A stretch of 64,000 bases of DNA from Cenococcum geophilum 1.58 (taxonomy: Eukaryota; Ascomycota; Dothideomycetes; Gloniales; Gloniaceae), in NCBI GenBank assembly GCA_001692895.1, contig KV748269.1, forward strand, positions 62,001 through 126,000, written 5' to 3'. Shown piece by piece: positions 1 through 13,200 of the stretch (the first letter of the stretch is position 1; every line of letters starts with the position of its first letter). The notes below the pieces were generated by a model. It was not told where the DNA came from. It saw nothing but the letters and a program-made list of their open reading frames with translations, and made no database searches. A program made the translations under genes and the position numbers.

Positions 1-1718
1 ATTATAGGCTTCCTAAATAAATATTGAATTAAACTATATAGTGCCTATAATCTTATAGTATTAGTAGCTAATATACACAACCGTACTAAAGTAGTTAGCC
101 TATAACCCTTTTAAGCGGCTAACTTTATAGGTTATAACCTTATCTTTAGATACCCTTAGCTTATAAAAGTAGATTTTAAGATACGCTTTAAGATAGGAGC
201 CTTTAAATAGTGGAATAATAAAGAATTAAAAGGGCGTATATTACTAATAAGCTTAAAAGATATTATAGAGGATATGGCTCTAAGTAAAATAGTATACGCT
301 TTATATCTAAAGGAGTATTAAATCTAACCCCTATTTTATGGCGAGATAGGTATAAAGCCTAATATAGGTAATAACCCTTTTATAATATAGACCCTATAAG
401 GAACTACTAAATACGTTACGAAGATATTATAGGGAGATAGCGATCTTAAGGATTTTATAAGATACTTTAACTATTATGGGTTACTCTGGCTTAAGTAATA
501 TATAAAGAGTATACTATAATACCTTAAACGTTATATTAAAGAATTCTCTACCCTTTATTAGCTACTATATATAAGTAACTACTATAGCGCGCAACGCTGC
601 CTATAAGTATCCTAAGGGAGCTTTAGAACCTACTTAATAATAATATAAAGGATAAACGCAACCCTAATTTATTAAATATTCTATTAGGCCTAAGGGGCTT
701 ACTAAGAGTATTTTCGGGCAAATAAGCTAAAGTCCTACTATAGAACTTGGAATATAATTATATAACTAATTTAAAAAAAAAAGGTAAATAACCGCCGAAC
801 CTTTTTATCTATAACCTCTCTTATAAAGAGCTTAAGATTTTATAAGAGTACCTTAATGGGTTACCAGAAAAGGGGAAAATTTAGCCTAATAAGTTACTAG
901 TAGGCGGGCCAATTCTTTTTATTTTAAACTAGATAAAACTATAAGGCTATACGTGGACTATTACGGCCTTAATAAGATTATAATTAAGAACCGTTACCTA
1001 CTACCACTAGTTAGTAAAATACTAGATAGACTATTTAGAGTAAAGATCTTTATAAAGCTAGATCTATAAGACGCCTATTATAGGCTCCGTATTAAAGAAG
1101 GGGATAAGTAAAAAACCGCTTTTAAGACCCAATACAGCTACTTTAAGTATTTAGTAATGCCTTTTAGGCTAGCTAATACGTCTATAATATTTTAATTATA
1201 TATTTATAGAGCCTTAAGGGGACTAGTTAACCGTATATATATTATCTATTTAGATAATATCCTGATTCACTTAGAAGATATAAATTAGTATAAGTAATAC
1301 GTCCACAAAGTACTAGAACAGTTAGATAATTAGGGCCTCTATACTAAGGCGTTAAAGTATATCTTTAACACTAAGTAGGTTATATTTCTAGGTTATATTA
1401 TAACGCCTATAGGTGTAGTTATAGACCTAATATAGGCATAAATAATTTAAGAGTAGCCAGAGCTAGAGAGCTACTAGAATATTTAAGTATTTTTAGGCTT
1501 TGCCAATTTCTATAGGCGTTTTATTTATAACTACTTAAATATTACCTAATATTTATCTAACTATATTATAGAAGCTTTGTAAAACCTAGTTTAAAAAGTA
1601 AAAAGCTTAAAGGCAGGAAGGAAGAAACTAAGAAGGGATTAACTAAATAGTATAAACTATAGTTATAGCTTAGGAAGGTTTAGGAGGCCTTTTAAAAACT
1701 ATATATAAAGTTTATAGA
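1..1718 (+). mobile_element. Ty3/Gypsy copy B, left fragment (pol up to RNase H), fossil
   Basis: Oldest layer of the nest. The + strand reads as the pol of a Ty3/Gypsy retrotransposon: upstream gag/protease-like sequence, then reverse transcriptase at about 800-1430 (motifs resembling VDYRGLNKI, the 'LVMPFG' block and the YLDD-type catalytic box near 1250), the connection ending in FLGFANFYRRF near 1490-1520, and the start of RNase H. It is heavily decayed, with dozens of RIP-type breaks, and stops where Gypsy A has inserted. The rest of the RNase H region resumes at about 58941. No LTR of this copy lies in the window. Age: older than every other element that can be ordered here. Confidence 0.85.
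1714..1718. repeat. Target-site duplication ATAGA, left copy (Gypsy A)
   Basis: Five bases ATAGA directly before the 5' LTR of Gypsy A. The same five bases follow the 3' LTR at 58936-58940. A 5-bp duplication is usual for Ty3/Gypsy integration. The reading of element B continues across the two copies, which independently supports a 57-kb insertion. Confidence 0.85.
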
Positions 1719-2066
1719 TATAATGGGGCTAGCCTAGTTATAGTAGGAATGTCTTAATAAAACACATAATAGATAAATTTTAATACTTTAACCAAATTCT
1801 GCCAAATTTTAATAGCTTAATTAACTTCTGCTAAGTTCTACCAAATTAATCGAATTTTACTAAAGTCTATTAAAGACCGCGTGCGTATATACGTACGTAT
1901 CGACCACTAAGACCCCTAACTATTTAATTATATAATTCTCTTATTATTCCCTTCCCTTCTCTTCTTTACACAACGTCTTATTCTCTATAAGAGCTATACC
2001 TATAGATTTAGATAGAATTTATATTATTCCTTTAAATCTGCCCTAAAGCCTCTTTGCGCCCTTATA
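1719..2066 (+). repeat. 5' LTR of Gypsy A
   Basis: 348 bp with short inverted ends TATAA...TTATA, the RIP form of TGTAA...TTACA. It matches 58593-58935 along its length, including the blocks 'CTAGCCTAGTTATAGTA' and 'CCACTAAGACCCCTAACTA'. The tRNA-primer or self-priming site should lie in 2067-2097, just before gag, but I cannot match it to a specific tRNA. Confidence 0.88.
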
Positions 2067-2097
2067 TTACGTTACATTAATACCAATACCCTTAAAA

Positions 2098-2907
2098 TGG
2101 CAAACGAACTCAAATCCGCCATGTTAACTATTATAGCCCTAGTTAGGAAATAAATAACTATAATATAATAGTCCTTTATAGATACCTTAGCCTAGTAACA
2201 AGCTATACTAGAAGCCTAGTATTAGCGATTAATTAAAGCAATACGCAAAGAACTCTATAACGTTAAAGTACTTACGTTAAAGACCCTAATACTAATACCC
2301 TCTAAAAACAAGATTAAAATAACTACACCTAAGCCTAATCCGTTAAACACGAACCCCTAACTAGTAATAGTAGCTTAACCTATGTCTATAATAAATCTAA
2401 TACCTATTATAAAATCTAAAAAGCTCCCTAACTCTCTAATATTTAATAGAAATTAAAATAACCTACAACCCTTTATAACTAAGCTCCGCCTTAAACTTTT
2501 AATAAACTATAATTAATACCCTACTAAAGCTAGCAAAATTAGCTATAGAATGTCTTATTTAAGTAAAGACGCTATATAAACTATAGACCCATTCTTCCGT
2601 TATAGCACCTTTATTAACTTTAAAATCTTTATCTCTCTACTAGAATAAATATATAATAATACTAGCTATAAATATACAGCTATTATAAAACTTAAGAACC
2701 TATAATAGCAAAACTAAGACTTTACTAGCTTCTTTTTAGAATTTTTAGGTCTTATTAGTAAGCTAAATTAGAATAAAGCCGCTAGAGTTACTACTCTTTA
2801 ATAAGCTATTTTAGATAAAATTAGAGCCTAGTTAGTAAGTAAAAAGCTACTAAAAGACCTACCCGAATTTGCTATAATATATTAATAAATTAATAAGAAT
2901 CTTTAAT
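2098..2907 (+). pseudogene. Gypsy A gag, first segment, fossil
   Basis: The frame starts with an ATG at 2098 (MANELKSAML). It continues into a typical retrotransposon gag core near 2450-2870 (NLQPFITKLRLKL, TSFFLEFLGLI) shared by many fungal chromoviruses. The gag is cut at 2907 by Copia C1 and resumes at 15420. It is broken by numerous RIP-type changes and cannot encode a full protein. Identification rests on motif reading, not on a database search. Confidence 0.75.
2903..2907. repeat. Target-site duplication TTAAT (Copia C1), left copy
   Basis: TTAAT precedes the C1 left LTR, and the same five bases follow the right LTR at 15420-15424. This fixes both ends of the element and shows that it inserted into the gag of Gypsy A. 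Confidence 0.85.
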
Positions 2908-3175
2908 TGTTTGTACTAACTTAATAGCACGAGTAAGTCGTATCCACGGGCACGAAATACTTATAGTATCGTATGCTTGTTTAGATAGTGACTGTCGATT
3001 ATATAAAGCAGACTACGTGGTCTATATACTGATACACCTCCCCCCTAATTAGTTAGTGCTTTATAAGTGCACCAGACGCGTAAGCGAGTGGTTAGTGCAC
3101 CGAACGCGTAAACGCGTACCTGGTGTACCGAACGCGTAAGCACGCAATTAGTACAGCAGGTGCTATAATTATACA
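2908..3175 (-). repeat. 3' LTR of Copia C1 (left end)
   Basis: 268 bp. On the + strand it starts TGTTTGTACTAAC and ends AATTATACA, giving TGTATAATT...AAACA in element sense. It contains the GAACGCGTAA/ACGCGT palindromic units typical of this family. It is 28 bp shorter than the partner LTR at 15124-15419. Confidence 0.88.
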
Positions 3176-4065
3176 CTAGCGGTACTTAAAAAATGAAACC
3201 ACCTATATACAGCCTCCGTAATTACTTTAATAAAACCATAAAATACAAAGGAAAATACATAGGAAATCTCCCTAAGGTGCCGTCTAGGCTGCTTTCTAAA
3301 CGGTGCCCTAAGCTAGCCGTAAGTCCTACTTACGGTCCGTAAGTTAGATCTTAAGGGCCGCTAAGGCGCTAGTGCTAAGCGAGCTAATGGCGATTTTCCA
3401 TCCCAGGGATAGAAAATCGTAATTAGTCAGTTTAACCACCCTATAGAATTCGGCAGGTTACGTAAGTCCACCAAGTTTCACTATAGCTTTCCACTGTTTT
3501 CTATCTGTACCGTATAACGAGCTATACGGCCTTCTAACGGGCCGTAGACGTACTATAGGTGCTCCATTAGTCCTATTCTACCCATTTTATAACTTCTAGG
3601 TTAAGCCTATTCGTGTTAATTAGGGTTTTAAGGGCTTAATACGGCTTTGCCTTAGTTATAGCGTCTACTAGGTTATTTCCGCCGCTAATCTATTTAACCT
3701 CCGTAATCTCGCGTTGTTCGTAGGCCTAATATAAGCACATTAGGTTAACTATAAGCCTCTTCTCTTATATTATACCTAGTTTAACTAGGCAGTTATAGAG
3801 GGACTTTAAATTAGTGTATAAAACTAGGGGTAACTACTCTAGTTATAAAATCTTCTAGACCGTTAATTTAATTACGGCTGCTATATTAAAGCTATAAGCT
3901 AGTATATATAGTTTAGAAGCTAGTACACTTCGGGTTACTTATTTGCACTTAATTAAAGACCAGTACAGTATATTTACGTCCTAATTGCGGTCCGTAAGTA
4001 CGATTATAAAGCCGATTTGTAATAATAGGTCTTTATTATTAGCGAAAGAGGCGTCCGTAAATACC
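3176..4065 (-). pseudogene. Copia C1 pol 3' part (RNase H and tail), fossil
   Basis: Minus-strand relic of the C-terminal pol of Copia C1. The RNase H block FTDASFANNKDL lies just left of the Gypsy 2 insertion. The matching unbroken stretch in C2 is 19292-20040. The remainder toward the LTR is degraded coding and 3' untranslated sequence. Confidence 0.75.
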
Positions 4066-4070
4066 AGTAG
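4066..4070. repeat. Target-site duplication AGTAG (Gypsy 2), left copy
   Basis: AGTAG before the Gypsy 2 5' LTR is repeated at 10260-10264 after the 3' LTR. The uninterrupted site can be seen in Copia C2 near 20038-20050, which has a single AGTAG at the same place. Confidence 0.9.
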
Positions 4071-4281
4071 TGTAACGGCGCTATCGCACGTTACCTGCCA
4101 AATTCTGCCATATTCTGCCGACCTGCAATTGGCCCACCTAAAGCTAGCGCCTTGGCGGCTCACCCTACATATTTATTTACATCAGTCCTAGCGACCCCTT
4201 TTCCTTCTCTTTAGCTTAGTATCTTAGTAATACAGCATTCGTTCAAGCTTTGGTTTAGAGGCATTTATTTAAGCCATAACA
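4071..4281 (+). repeat. 5' LTR of Gypsy 2
   Basis: 211 bp, starting TGTAACGGCGCTATC and ending in the RIP form of GTGACA. Same length as the 3' LTR at 10049-10259. Confidence 0.92.
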
Positions 4282-5760
4282 TTATACTAAGCTCTCCCTA
4301 CCTTGCCTAGAAAGGCCTTAATAATATCCCACCCTAAAGAAACTTCGTCTACAATAACGCATTAACGCGCTATACTCAGACACCAAAACAACTCTATATT
4401 GCCTGGGAAGGCCTAGATAATATCCCACCTTATAAGCCAGATAGAACTGGACCTATACCCCCAGAATTAAAACTAAAGCGTATAATACTAACGAACCTTA
4501 GGAAGCTAACAATAGTACCTAAAGTAAGCTCATCTAAGAGAGCTGCCTCTACCTAAGAGGAACCTAAGATCTAATTAGGATTAGAAATTGAAGATAATAA
4601 TAATATTATAGACATACGCGAGCAGATTCGCGCCCTTGTAGCCAGCTAGGAAGCCAATTGTCTTAAAGCGAGAAATACACAAGAGACCCTATAAGAGATC
4701 CTAGAAAGCCTTACGGCCCTATAAAATAGCCTAGCTTCCCCTTCTTAAAGCCCTAGCCGACCTATTTACTCTACTAAATATAATACACTAGGGAGTACGG
4801 ATATAATAATAAAGCAATTAAAGTCCGTTAAGCTCTCTAACCCCCTACTACTGTCTAACAGAATAGACCCTACCTTTAAGAATTAGAGGATTTAAGTATA
4901 AGGAAAGCTCCGCGTTAACCATAACCATTTCCTTTCTAAAGAAGCCAAAATGCTCTACCTCTTTAGTCGAACTACTAGGGATACCTAACGGCACCTTTAA
5001 GCCAAGTTTAAGGACGACTCCCCTATCTAATTTATATCTGTTAACAAGATAATACGGCACCTAGCGGCTATCTATATTAACCCGAATAAAGTACGGGATG
5101 CCCGTTATAACTATAATTACCTAATAATAAAACTGAACTAACCCTTTGCCAAATTCTAGACTTAATTCCTACACCTTATAGAAGAAGGCTAGGTTCTCTT
5201 TAAGAACTACTAATTAGACCTATATAATAAGCTAACAATCTAGCTATAAGAAAAGATCGCTATAACCTTAGATAACCTACCAACCCACAAAAGACTTGCA
5301 GCTTATTGCCTATTATTAGACTTAGAACTAAAGCGGATTAACACCTACCCTAATTGGCAGAAGTAACTCTATAATAATCGGAACTCGCTAGCTATACCTA
5401 TAGGAGCTAAAGTAGAAAGATAAGTTACAACTACTCTTATACTAAAGGCGGTTACAACTATACACCGGTAAGCCTTACCCGACCAGCCACGTACCACACC
5501 ATTAACTAGTATTCGCCATAATACTCTAATTAACCCTGCCTCGGCTACGTGCTTTAACTGCAATAAGTAAGGTTACTTTACCTTGTCCTGCCCGGAGCTA
5601 AAGGATATAGGCAATATTAAGGAGATAGAGGAAGGAGAAACGTCTAATAAGTCAGAAAAAGAAGAACCCTAGGGAAAGACTCCCCCCTAGGGTACCCTAT
5701 TAATCTTAAAGAGATTAATCTTAGTTAGTTAATAGGTGGAAAGTATTTCACGGTTCCATA
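4282..5760 (+). pseudogene. Gypsy 2 leader and gag, fossil
   Basis: The leader holds two copies of a roughly 31-bp motif (4302-4332 and 4399-4429, sharing AATATCCCACC). The gag frame then runs to about 5700 with an acidic, Gln/Glu-rich N-terminal part near 4600-4740. A retroviral CCHC zinc knuckle is readable near 5548-5595 (CFNCNK...GYF...CPE). Broken many times; no open frame of gag length remains. Confidence 0.75.
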
Positions 5761-5789
5761 TATAGTATCTTAAAATAGATATAGAGTTA

Positions 5790-8700
5790 ATACAACCGCC
5801 CTTATTAACACTAAAGCAAATAGCTTCGCCTTTATAAATACTGCCTGTGCGAATAATGTTACCAAGTTTCTAAATACAGAAGCCATCTAACTAGAGAAGC
5901 CTATCTAGGTAAAGGGCTACAACGGCTAAGCCGGTTGGCCTATTACCCATATCTTAAAGTTATATATTGCTTTTAACGGACGACGCTAATATGGCATCCC
6001 CTTTTATATCCTAGACCTAGGGTCCTATAATATAATCCTCGGACAAAAATAGATATCCTATTTTAATATTTGGTTAAACATATAAAAAAGACGGTTTATT
6101 TAGCCGGAGGATAGACTAAGGTTACCCTTCTTTATTAGGGAGATCCAAACTAACTATAAGACACTAGCCGTAAGGGCTAACCCTACCTACTAGTAGGATA
6201 TCCGGGCCCGTAACCTAGCCTTTACCTAAGAAAACGCCCGCCGCGAAGCTAGAAAGAACTCCATACTAATAAAGATACTCTCCCAAAGCGCTATATTTAA
6301 AGAGGACTCTATATATAGAAGCGGGACAGATAATAATATAGATAATATCTAAATCGCATAGATTTAACCGTTATGGAAAAGAACGTATTAATAGGATATA
6401 AGGGATAACCTCTAAAAGATATAATAGGAGCTAAAAGGAATAATAATGACGCTAGTACCCTAGAAGTCCCTAAAGTCACATACGCCCCTATTATTAGTTA
6501 ACCCCCCTACCGTAGATATTGCCGCAATTAGCGCTATAGCATTCCACTTTAATATATACTAAAAGGATAATAAGGTCTTTATAATAAGCCTATATAAGAT
6601 TAACCAAATTATTAATAATAAAGAGGAAAGGCTAAATAAGGAAACTAATAAGGAACTAGTTAAACGCCTTCTTCCTACCATTTATACAGGCTATAAGGAT
6701 GCATTCTTAAAGGCGGCCTTAGACAAGTTACCCCCCTACCAGACGTACAATTATAAGATTTAATTAGAGGCCCATAACTTGCTAGGCTATAGCCCCCTTT
6801 ACTATTAATTAACGGATAAGCTAAAAGCAATAAAGTAGTACTTAATTAACAACCTGGATAAAGGGTTTATTAAGCTAAGTTAAGCCCCTTTTACTTCCCC
6901 TATTCTATTTATAAAAAAGCCTAATAGAGGCCTTTGTTTTTATATTAACTATTAAAAGCTAAACGCTATTACTTAAAAGGACCGGTATCCTATTCCTTTA
7001 ATTAACGAGACCCTTACACGTCTAAGCCAGGCAAAGATTTTTACTAAACTTAATATCCGCCAAGCTTTCTACTAAATTAGGATAGACCCTACATCTAAAG
7101 ATTTAATAACGTTTTATACCCGCTATAGTTCCTATAAATATAAAGTTCTTCCTTTTAAACTAATAAACGGACTAGCTATATACTAAAGGTATATAAATAA
7201 TATTCTTTTTAATTACCTTAACGAATTCTGTATAGTATACCTAGACGATATTCTTATATACTTAGACAATAAACTTAAGCATTAAGTTCATATTAAGAAG
7301 GTCCTAGAGAAACTACGGAACGCGGGCTTATAAGTTAATATTAAGAAATGCAAGTTTGGGGTAAAACGTACAAAATACCTTAAGTTTATTATAACTATAA
7401 AAGGAATTAAGGTTAACCTTAAGAAGGTAGAGGCAATCTATAACTAGAAGCCCCCTTATATAATAAAAGGAATCCAGTCCTTCCTTAGTTTTTATAATTT
7501 CTACCACCGGTTTATCCGTAACTATAGAATTATAGTAAAACCTCTTATATAACTAACTAGGAAGGACACGCCTTTTGTCTTTAATAATAGCTGTATAGAG
7601 GCCTTTAAAGAGGTAAAGGATTAGCTTATCTCTTCTCTAATCCTTTATTACTATAACCCGGACCTTAAATTAATGCTAAAAACAGACGCCTCTAATAGGG
7701 TTATAGTGGGAATCCTATTACAGTTATATCTAGACGGCAAATAGTACCCTATAGCTTTCTTTTTAAAGATAATAGACCTGGCTAAGTGTAACTATAAAGT
7801 ACATAATAAAGAAATACTAGCTATTATTTAATTACTCTCTTAATAGCGCGTAGAGCTTAAAGGTACGAACTCCCGGATTAAGATATATATAGATTATAAA
7901 GCCCTAGAGTACTTTATAACTATAAAGTAGCTTATAGGGCAATAAGCCTAATAGGCCGAAATACTCTTCTAATTCTTTTTTATGATTATATATCGTTCTA
8001 GCAAGTAAAACTCTAAGGCTAATACCTTAACCTAAAGAGAATAAGACGTAGGACCCTAGAATAAGCTAAAGACCCAATATCGGACGCGCGCCCTCTTCTA
8101 TCTAGAATAGCTTAACCCACGGATCCTTAAGGAGCTAAACTCCTAGTAAAACAAGCTAGCACNAATAGAGGAGTCCTTAGATAAGCCAATAGGGCTAATT
8201 AACCGCCTCCTAACTATAAACCGCACGGCTAACGCCTTAAGGGCCCTCCGCGAATAAGCCGTAAAAGGAGACCCCAATTTTAAGATAGAGGAAGAATTAC
8301 TCCTATACCAGAAGCGGCTTGTAGTCCTTAATGTTAACAATTTATAGACCAAACTAATCCGCAAAGCTTATTGCTAAATTTCTACGGCACACCCTAGCAA
8401 GAATAAGACCCGTAAAATTATTAACTACCGCTACTACTAGCTAAGAATAGTTGCGGATATTAATTAATATATATAGAACTGCAAAGACTACTAGAGAGCT
8501 ATAATCCCACGGGATAAGACCCTAGGACTACTTAAGCTACTCCTAATACTAAAGCGCCCTTAGCAGTATATCTCTATAGACTTCTATAAACTACCTAGGA
8601 ACCGTAACGGATACGATATAATTATGGTTATAGTTAACCGCTTTAGTAAACGCCCGTTCTTAATTCTATATTATAAGAACATTAATGCTAAAGAGGTAGC

Positions 8701-9630
8701 CTAGCTATATATCCATTACGTCTACTAAATCTACGGACTACCAGATACTATTATATCCGATTATAGGCTATAGTTTATATCAGCCTTCTGGAATAAGTTT
8801 ACCTAGATCCTAGGCATTAAGCTAAAGCTTTTTATAGCTTATTACCCCCAGATAAACGGTTAGACAGAGATTATAAATTAGTACCTAGACTAGAGGCTTA
8901 GGCCCTTTATTAACTATTTCTAGGATAACTAGTCTAAACTACTACCCTTAATAGACTACGCGCAAGTAACCCTACCCTATAACTCTATAGGGTTTGCCCC
9001 AATTTAGCTAGAAATAGGATACTTACCCTATATAAGCTTTAACTAGAAAAGGCCAGAAGAACCTTAGACTATACAAGAGAAGCTATCCTATACTAAGGCC
9101 CAATAGTACACCAAACAATTAGAAGAGGTTTAGACGGTAGCCTATAAGAACCTGGAAAAAGCTTAAAGGTTAATAAAACAGTAGGCAAACAAACACCGTT
9201 AAGAGCCTAATTTTGCCCCTGGTAATATAGTCTAGGTTATAATAAGGAATTAAAAAACCAAATAACCTAGCCGTAAGCTGGACTACTAGATAGTAGGACC
9301 GTATAAGGTTCTTAAGAAGATAGGCAACTTATATAAGATAAAGCTCCCAGACTTAATTAGGGTTCACCCTATCTTCTCGCTAGATAAGTTACGGAAAGCT
9401 GCGAATAACCTATTACCTAGATAAAAGAACAAGCCTCCCTTACTAGTTTAAGTAAACGGTGATAATAAATAGGAGGTTAATAAAATACTGGCCTGTAAAA
9501 TAGTACGGGGAGTGCTAAAATACTATATTTAATAGAAGGGCTACGATCCTAACCTAACCTAGTACCCTATGTGGAACTTTATAAACTGCCCCTAAAAGCT
9601 TAAAGAATTCTATAACTAATACCCTAATAC
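5790..9630 (+). pseudogene. Gypsy 2 pol: protease, RT, RNase H, integrase, chromodomain, fossil
   Basis: Read in order: aspartic protease near 5800-5870; RT about 6690-7480 (YPIPLINETL and the YLDDILIY box near 7240); RNase H about 7640-7990 (LKTDASN block near 7675); integrase zinc-binding region about 8360-8500; integrase core about 8560-9000 (SIDFYKLP, the second-Asp block ISDY near 8755, YYPQINGQTE near 8840); and a C-terminal chromodomain near 9470-9620 (VNKILACKI, KGYDPN). The chromodomain places it among the chromoviruses. It is broken many times. Confidence 0.85.
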
Positions 9631-10048
9631 GCCTAGACCCCTAAAGTACCTAGACAAATAAATAAAATGCTAGTATAATAAAGACAATAAGTTACCGGAA
9701 GAATATAGGGATAAAAACGCCCCAAAGCCCTAATACAGCTGTCTGCCAAATTCTGCCATATTCTGCCGTTTTCTGCCAGTACCATAAAATTTTAGATGTC
9801 TAGAAACTTTAACCGCCGGTTAAAGTTGTCTAATTGGTTAGATACGTGCCAAGACTTTTAGCGACTACTTTTTCTGGCCTAGTGCTTCTACTTAGCCTAC
9901 AATCGCCCTTTATACTTAGTTAGGACGGACTTATATCCCCTTTATCTCCTTATCTTATATTTTTATAATCCTACGTTTATAAGCCTAGTACTACCCTATT
10001 TTTTCTAACTAAGCCTAAGGGCAGGCTTTCTTTTAAAGAGGGGGGTAA
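9631..10048 (+). other. Gypsy 2 3' untranslated region and polypurine tract
   Basis: Non-coding tail. It repeats the TTCTGCCA words found in the LTR (about 9735-9780) and ends with the purine run AAAGAGGGGGG directly before the 3' LTR, the expected plus-strand primer. Confidence 0.7.
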
Positions 10049-10259
10049 TGTAACGGCGCTATCGCACGTTACCTGCCAAATTCTGCCATATTCTGCCGAC
10101 CTGCGATTAGCCCGCCTAAAGCTAGCGCCTTAGCGGCTTACCCTATATATTTATTTACATCGGTCCTAGCGACCCCTTTTCCTTCTCTTTAGCTTAGTAT
10201 CTTAGTAATACAGCATTCGTTCAAGCTTCGGTTTAGAGGCATTTATTCGAGCCGTGATA
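10049..10259 (+). repeat. 3' LTR of Gypsy 2
   Basis: 211 bp, colinear with 4071-4281 without visible gaps, and followed by the duplicated AGTAG. Confidence 0.92.
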
Positions 10260-10264
10260 AGTAG

Positions 10265-13200
10265 GTTAAGGGAGTTTAGGTCTAGTAGTACAAAGGTAAG
10301 TCCCCTTACTGTATTGTTAATTTGCCACTAAATGCGCTTATTAAGCTGCTTAACATTTTCTTTTTACGGGTCTATTGCCTAGGCCGTAAAGGATAAGTTA
10401 TAGGCAGATTTAGGTTGGTAGACTATAGCAATATAGGCGCCTCTTACACGCTATACAGCGTATTAGTCCTTTATATTTACGGTCTTATAAGTCTCTCCGC
10501 GGGAACTGGTGAGGTCCATAGGCTTTATTATAACGGGCTTTAGGTTTTAAGCTTGGCGTTCCTAAGTTAGTTAGATTAAATTGCCCTTCTATATAATTAA
10601 GCCTCTATTAAACTTAATCGGAGTCTACTTAGTTAACTGCTCTTACGGCTTTGCTAGGAACTTAGCTTCTTAGAGTTTAGTCTCTTTAGTATCCGCAAAA
10701 GTCTAGTTCACTAAAAAGAGAGTATTATCTGTTTGGAGTCTAATAATACTAAGGCCGTTTAATAGGGTGTATAGGAGGCAGGGGTCATAGGTTAACTATT
10801 CCATTTTAAGTTTACTAACGTAGTGCTAGTGGTATATCTTAAACCAATAGTTTCCGGCTTCTGGTACTCCGTAAAGAGGTTTTACAACCTATAAAATTGT
10901 TCCTGGTTATAGGTTAAGCTCGCGGGGTAGTTGTATAAAGATGTCCCTACTTAGGTAGGTATTAGACTGCACATAGGCTTATAAGATGTCCCGTAAGTAT
11001 AGGGCTATAGCTTAGTTTGCTATAGTCCAGGCGTAAGTATAAGTATAATCCGTTAACTAACTTATTAAATTATAGGCGATTATATAAGGACTAAGTCCTT
11101 TCCCTAGTCGTTGTAAGCTTATATAATAAGCCATAACTTTTTAAAGGCTTTATCAGTACCAGGGTGCTTAATTTTGTTAATAAAGCGTGAGTTAAATATA
11201 CGGACGCCTTGTGGAACGTCTTTCTCCATTATAACCGTAAAGACGCCCTTCTTAAGTAGTCCATTAATCTCTTTGCGTCGTAAGTCCATAAAAGGGGTTT
11301 CCTATACTAGAACTAATATATCTATAGGCGGAGATTGCCTTACGGATATTCCTGCGGAGGTTAGGTGATTTTTTATTACGGTGTTCTTAGTTATAGGGTG
11401 CTTTTAGGGGCGTCCTCAACCACGCTTTATAGTAGGTTTAGTAGGTTTCTAGGGGACTTTTAAGGTAGGCAGGGGTGCTTCTAGTTTATCTGGTTCGGCG
11501 GGTGCTTCCGGTTTATCTAGTTTAACGGGTGCTTCTAGTTTGTCTAGCTCAACGTCATAAGTGTTTTTAGGCCGAAAGTAGGGTTTTACGGACGTGCTTC
11601 TAAAGCTAGTTAGCCCGCTAAGGAGTTATACGCAGCACGTCTTATTTTCTACGGCTAGTAGGCGATAAGGTCTATTCTAATTACCGCTTTTACGCTATAT
11701 AAGGACTTTAGAGTTAAGCGGGAGGTCATATACTAGGGTTATATTAGGTCCGTTACGGTAGTACAGGGCGTTATTAACAGTTTATTTAGCCTGTAGCTTA
11801 ACTATCTCGGCCATTGCCTTCCGTATTACGGCTACTCGTTCCGTAATAGACGGGGTAAGAAGATCTAATTTGCTTATCCTTAGGTAGGCTCCGTAGACCA
11901 AGAGGGTAGGTACTAGTCCGTCTGGGCTAGTAGTATCGTTAACGGCTTTTACAGCCATCTGTAGAGCCAATTCCTTTTAGATGTTCTTACATTCGTCCGT
12001 AATAATCTAGTAAGCTCTCTATAAGGCTAGGTAAGCTTACTTAATAAGCCTAATAAACTAATACGCCTTAACTAGAACGGCTTTTGTTAATATAGCTATG
12101 GCTATAGTATATTGCTAGAATTCCTTGCTAATAAAGTTCCTACCGGCGTCGTAGGTGATATACTGCGGGGGTCCAACGTATATATCGATCTAGCAGGTCC
12201 GTAAAATATCCTAGGTATACTTTATAGATATATTTTATAACTAACAGGCGGCTTAATAATGGGTTGCCTTATTAATTATATGTAGTACTAGGCTGCCGTT
12301 AATGTACATAATGTCTACATATACTAAGTGGTTAAAGTTAAGATCCTTATAAAGGGTGAACTTAAATCGGCCTGGAGAACGTCCGTATTTCTGGCAATAG
12401 GAGCAGTATTTAGTTAGGTGGTTAATTACCTTTTTATTAACGTTGTCGTGTCCAAAGCGTTTAAGGACTCTATATAGCTTTTTAGCTAATAGGTAGCCGA
12501 AACGGCGGTATAGGCGGTGGATTTCCGTACTAGTGAGGTAGCACGGATTGTAGTTAAAAGATTCCTAAATGTACGTCTATAAGGTCTCTCCCTATATAAG
12601 GAACAGGTGTCCGAATTGTTGTATAATTAGTAGGGTAATATACTTACTTCCTAGGGTAGTTATAGGGCCGATTAGGGTGTCTGTAATGTTATTATAGTAT
12701 ATCTATAACCTATTTATATCCGTAAGGCAGAGTAAGAAAGGGGCGTCCGCTTTTACTACGTGGAAGTTAACTAGGCCAATTGGAGTCTTAACTGCTACTA
12801 ATCCGATTAATGTAGTTGAGCCAATGCCAAATTGGACGGTTACGGCCCTAGTTTACGTAATATTAATGTCTGTATTGTTATTTGTGGTGGTCCTATATAC
12901 GAGGTATTATCCATAGCCTATAGTAGACTTCTTAGAGGTACCTGTGTCGATTATAACACCGTAGAATTCCTTGGGGGTATAGCGTTTTGTAGTAATATAT
13001 ACAAATAGGTCCTGCTTATAATCTATAATATTTATAACAGGGGTGCTTATAGAATGATTTTTAGGCGTAACTAAGTGTATAAAGGAACGGTTAGCTAATA
13101 TGGTCGTGATATTAAAGGCTTAGCTATCCGTAAAAGGTCTAAAAGTAGTTAGGAATGTCTCTAAGGTCTCTTATTCCTAAGCGTTTAAGTTAAAGTTAAT

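Larger units (their letters stand above)
4071..10259 (+). mobile_element. Ty3/Gypsy chromovirus 2, LTR to LTR, nested in Copia C1, fossil
   Basis: 6,189 bp with 211-bp LTRs and a 5-bp target duplication. All expected parts are present in order: gag with a CCHC knuckle, protease, RT, RNase H, integrase, chromodomain, polypurine tract. It looks structurally whole, but gag and pol are interrupted many times by RIP-type changes. The LTRs differ by roughly a dozen transitions, and because these look like RIP they are not a clean clock. It is the youngest layer of the left part of the nest. One ambiguous base (N) lies near 8163. Different family from Gypsy A, judged by unrelated LTRs. Confidence 0.92.
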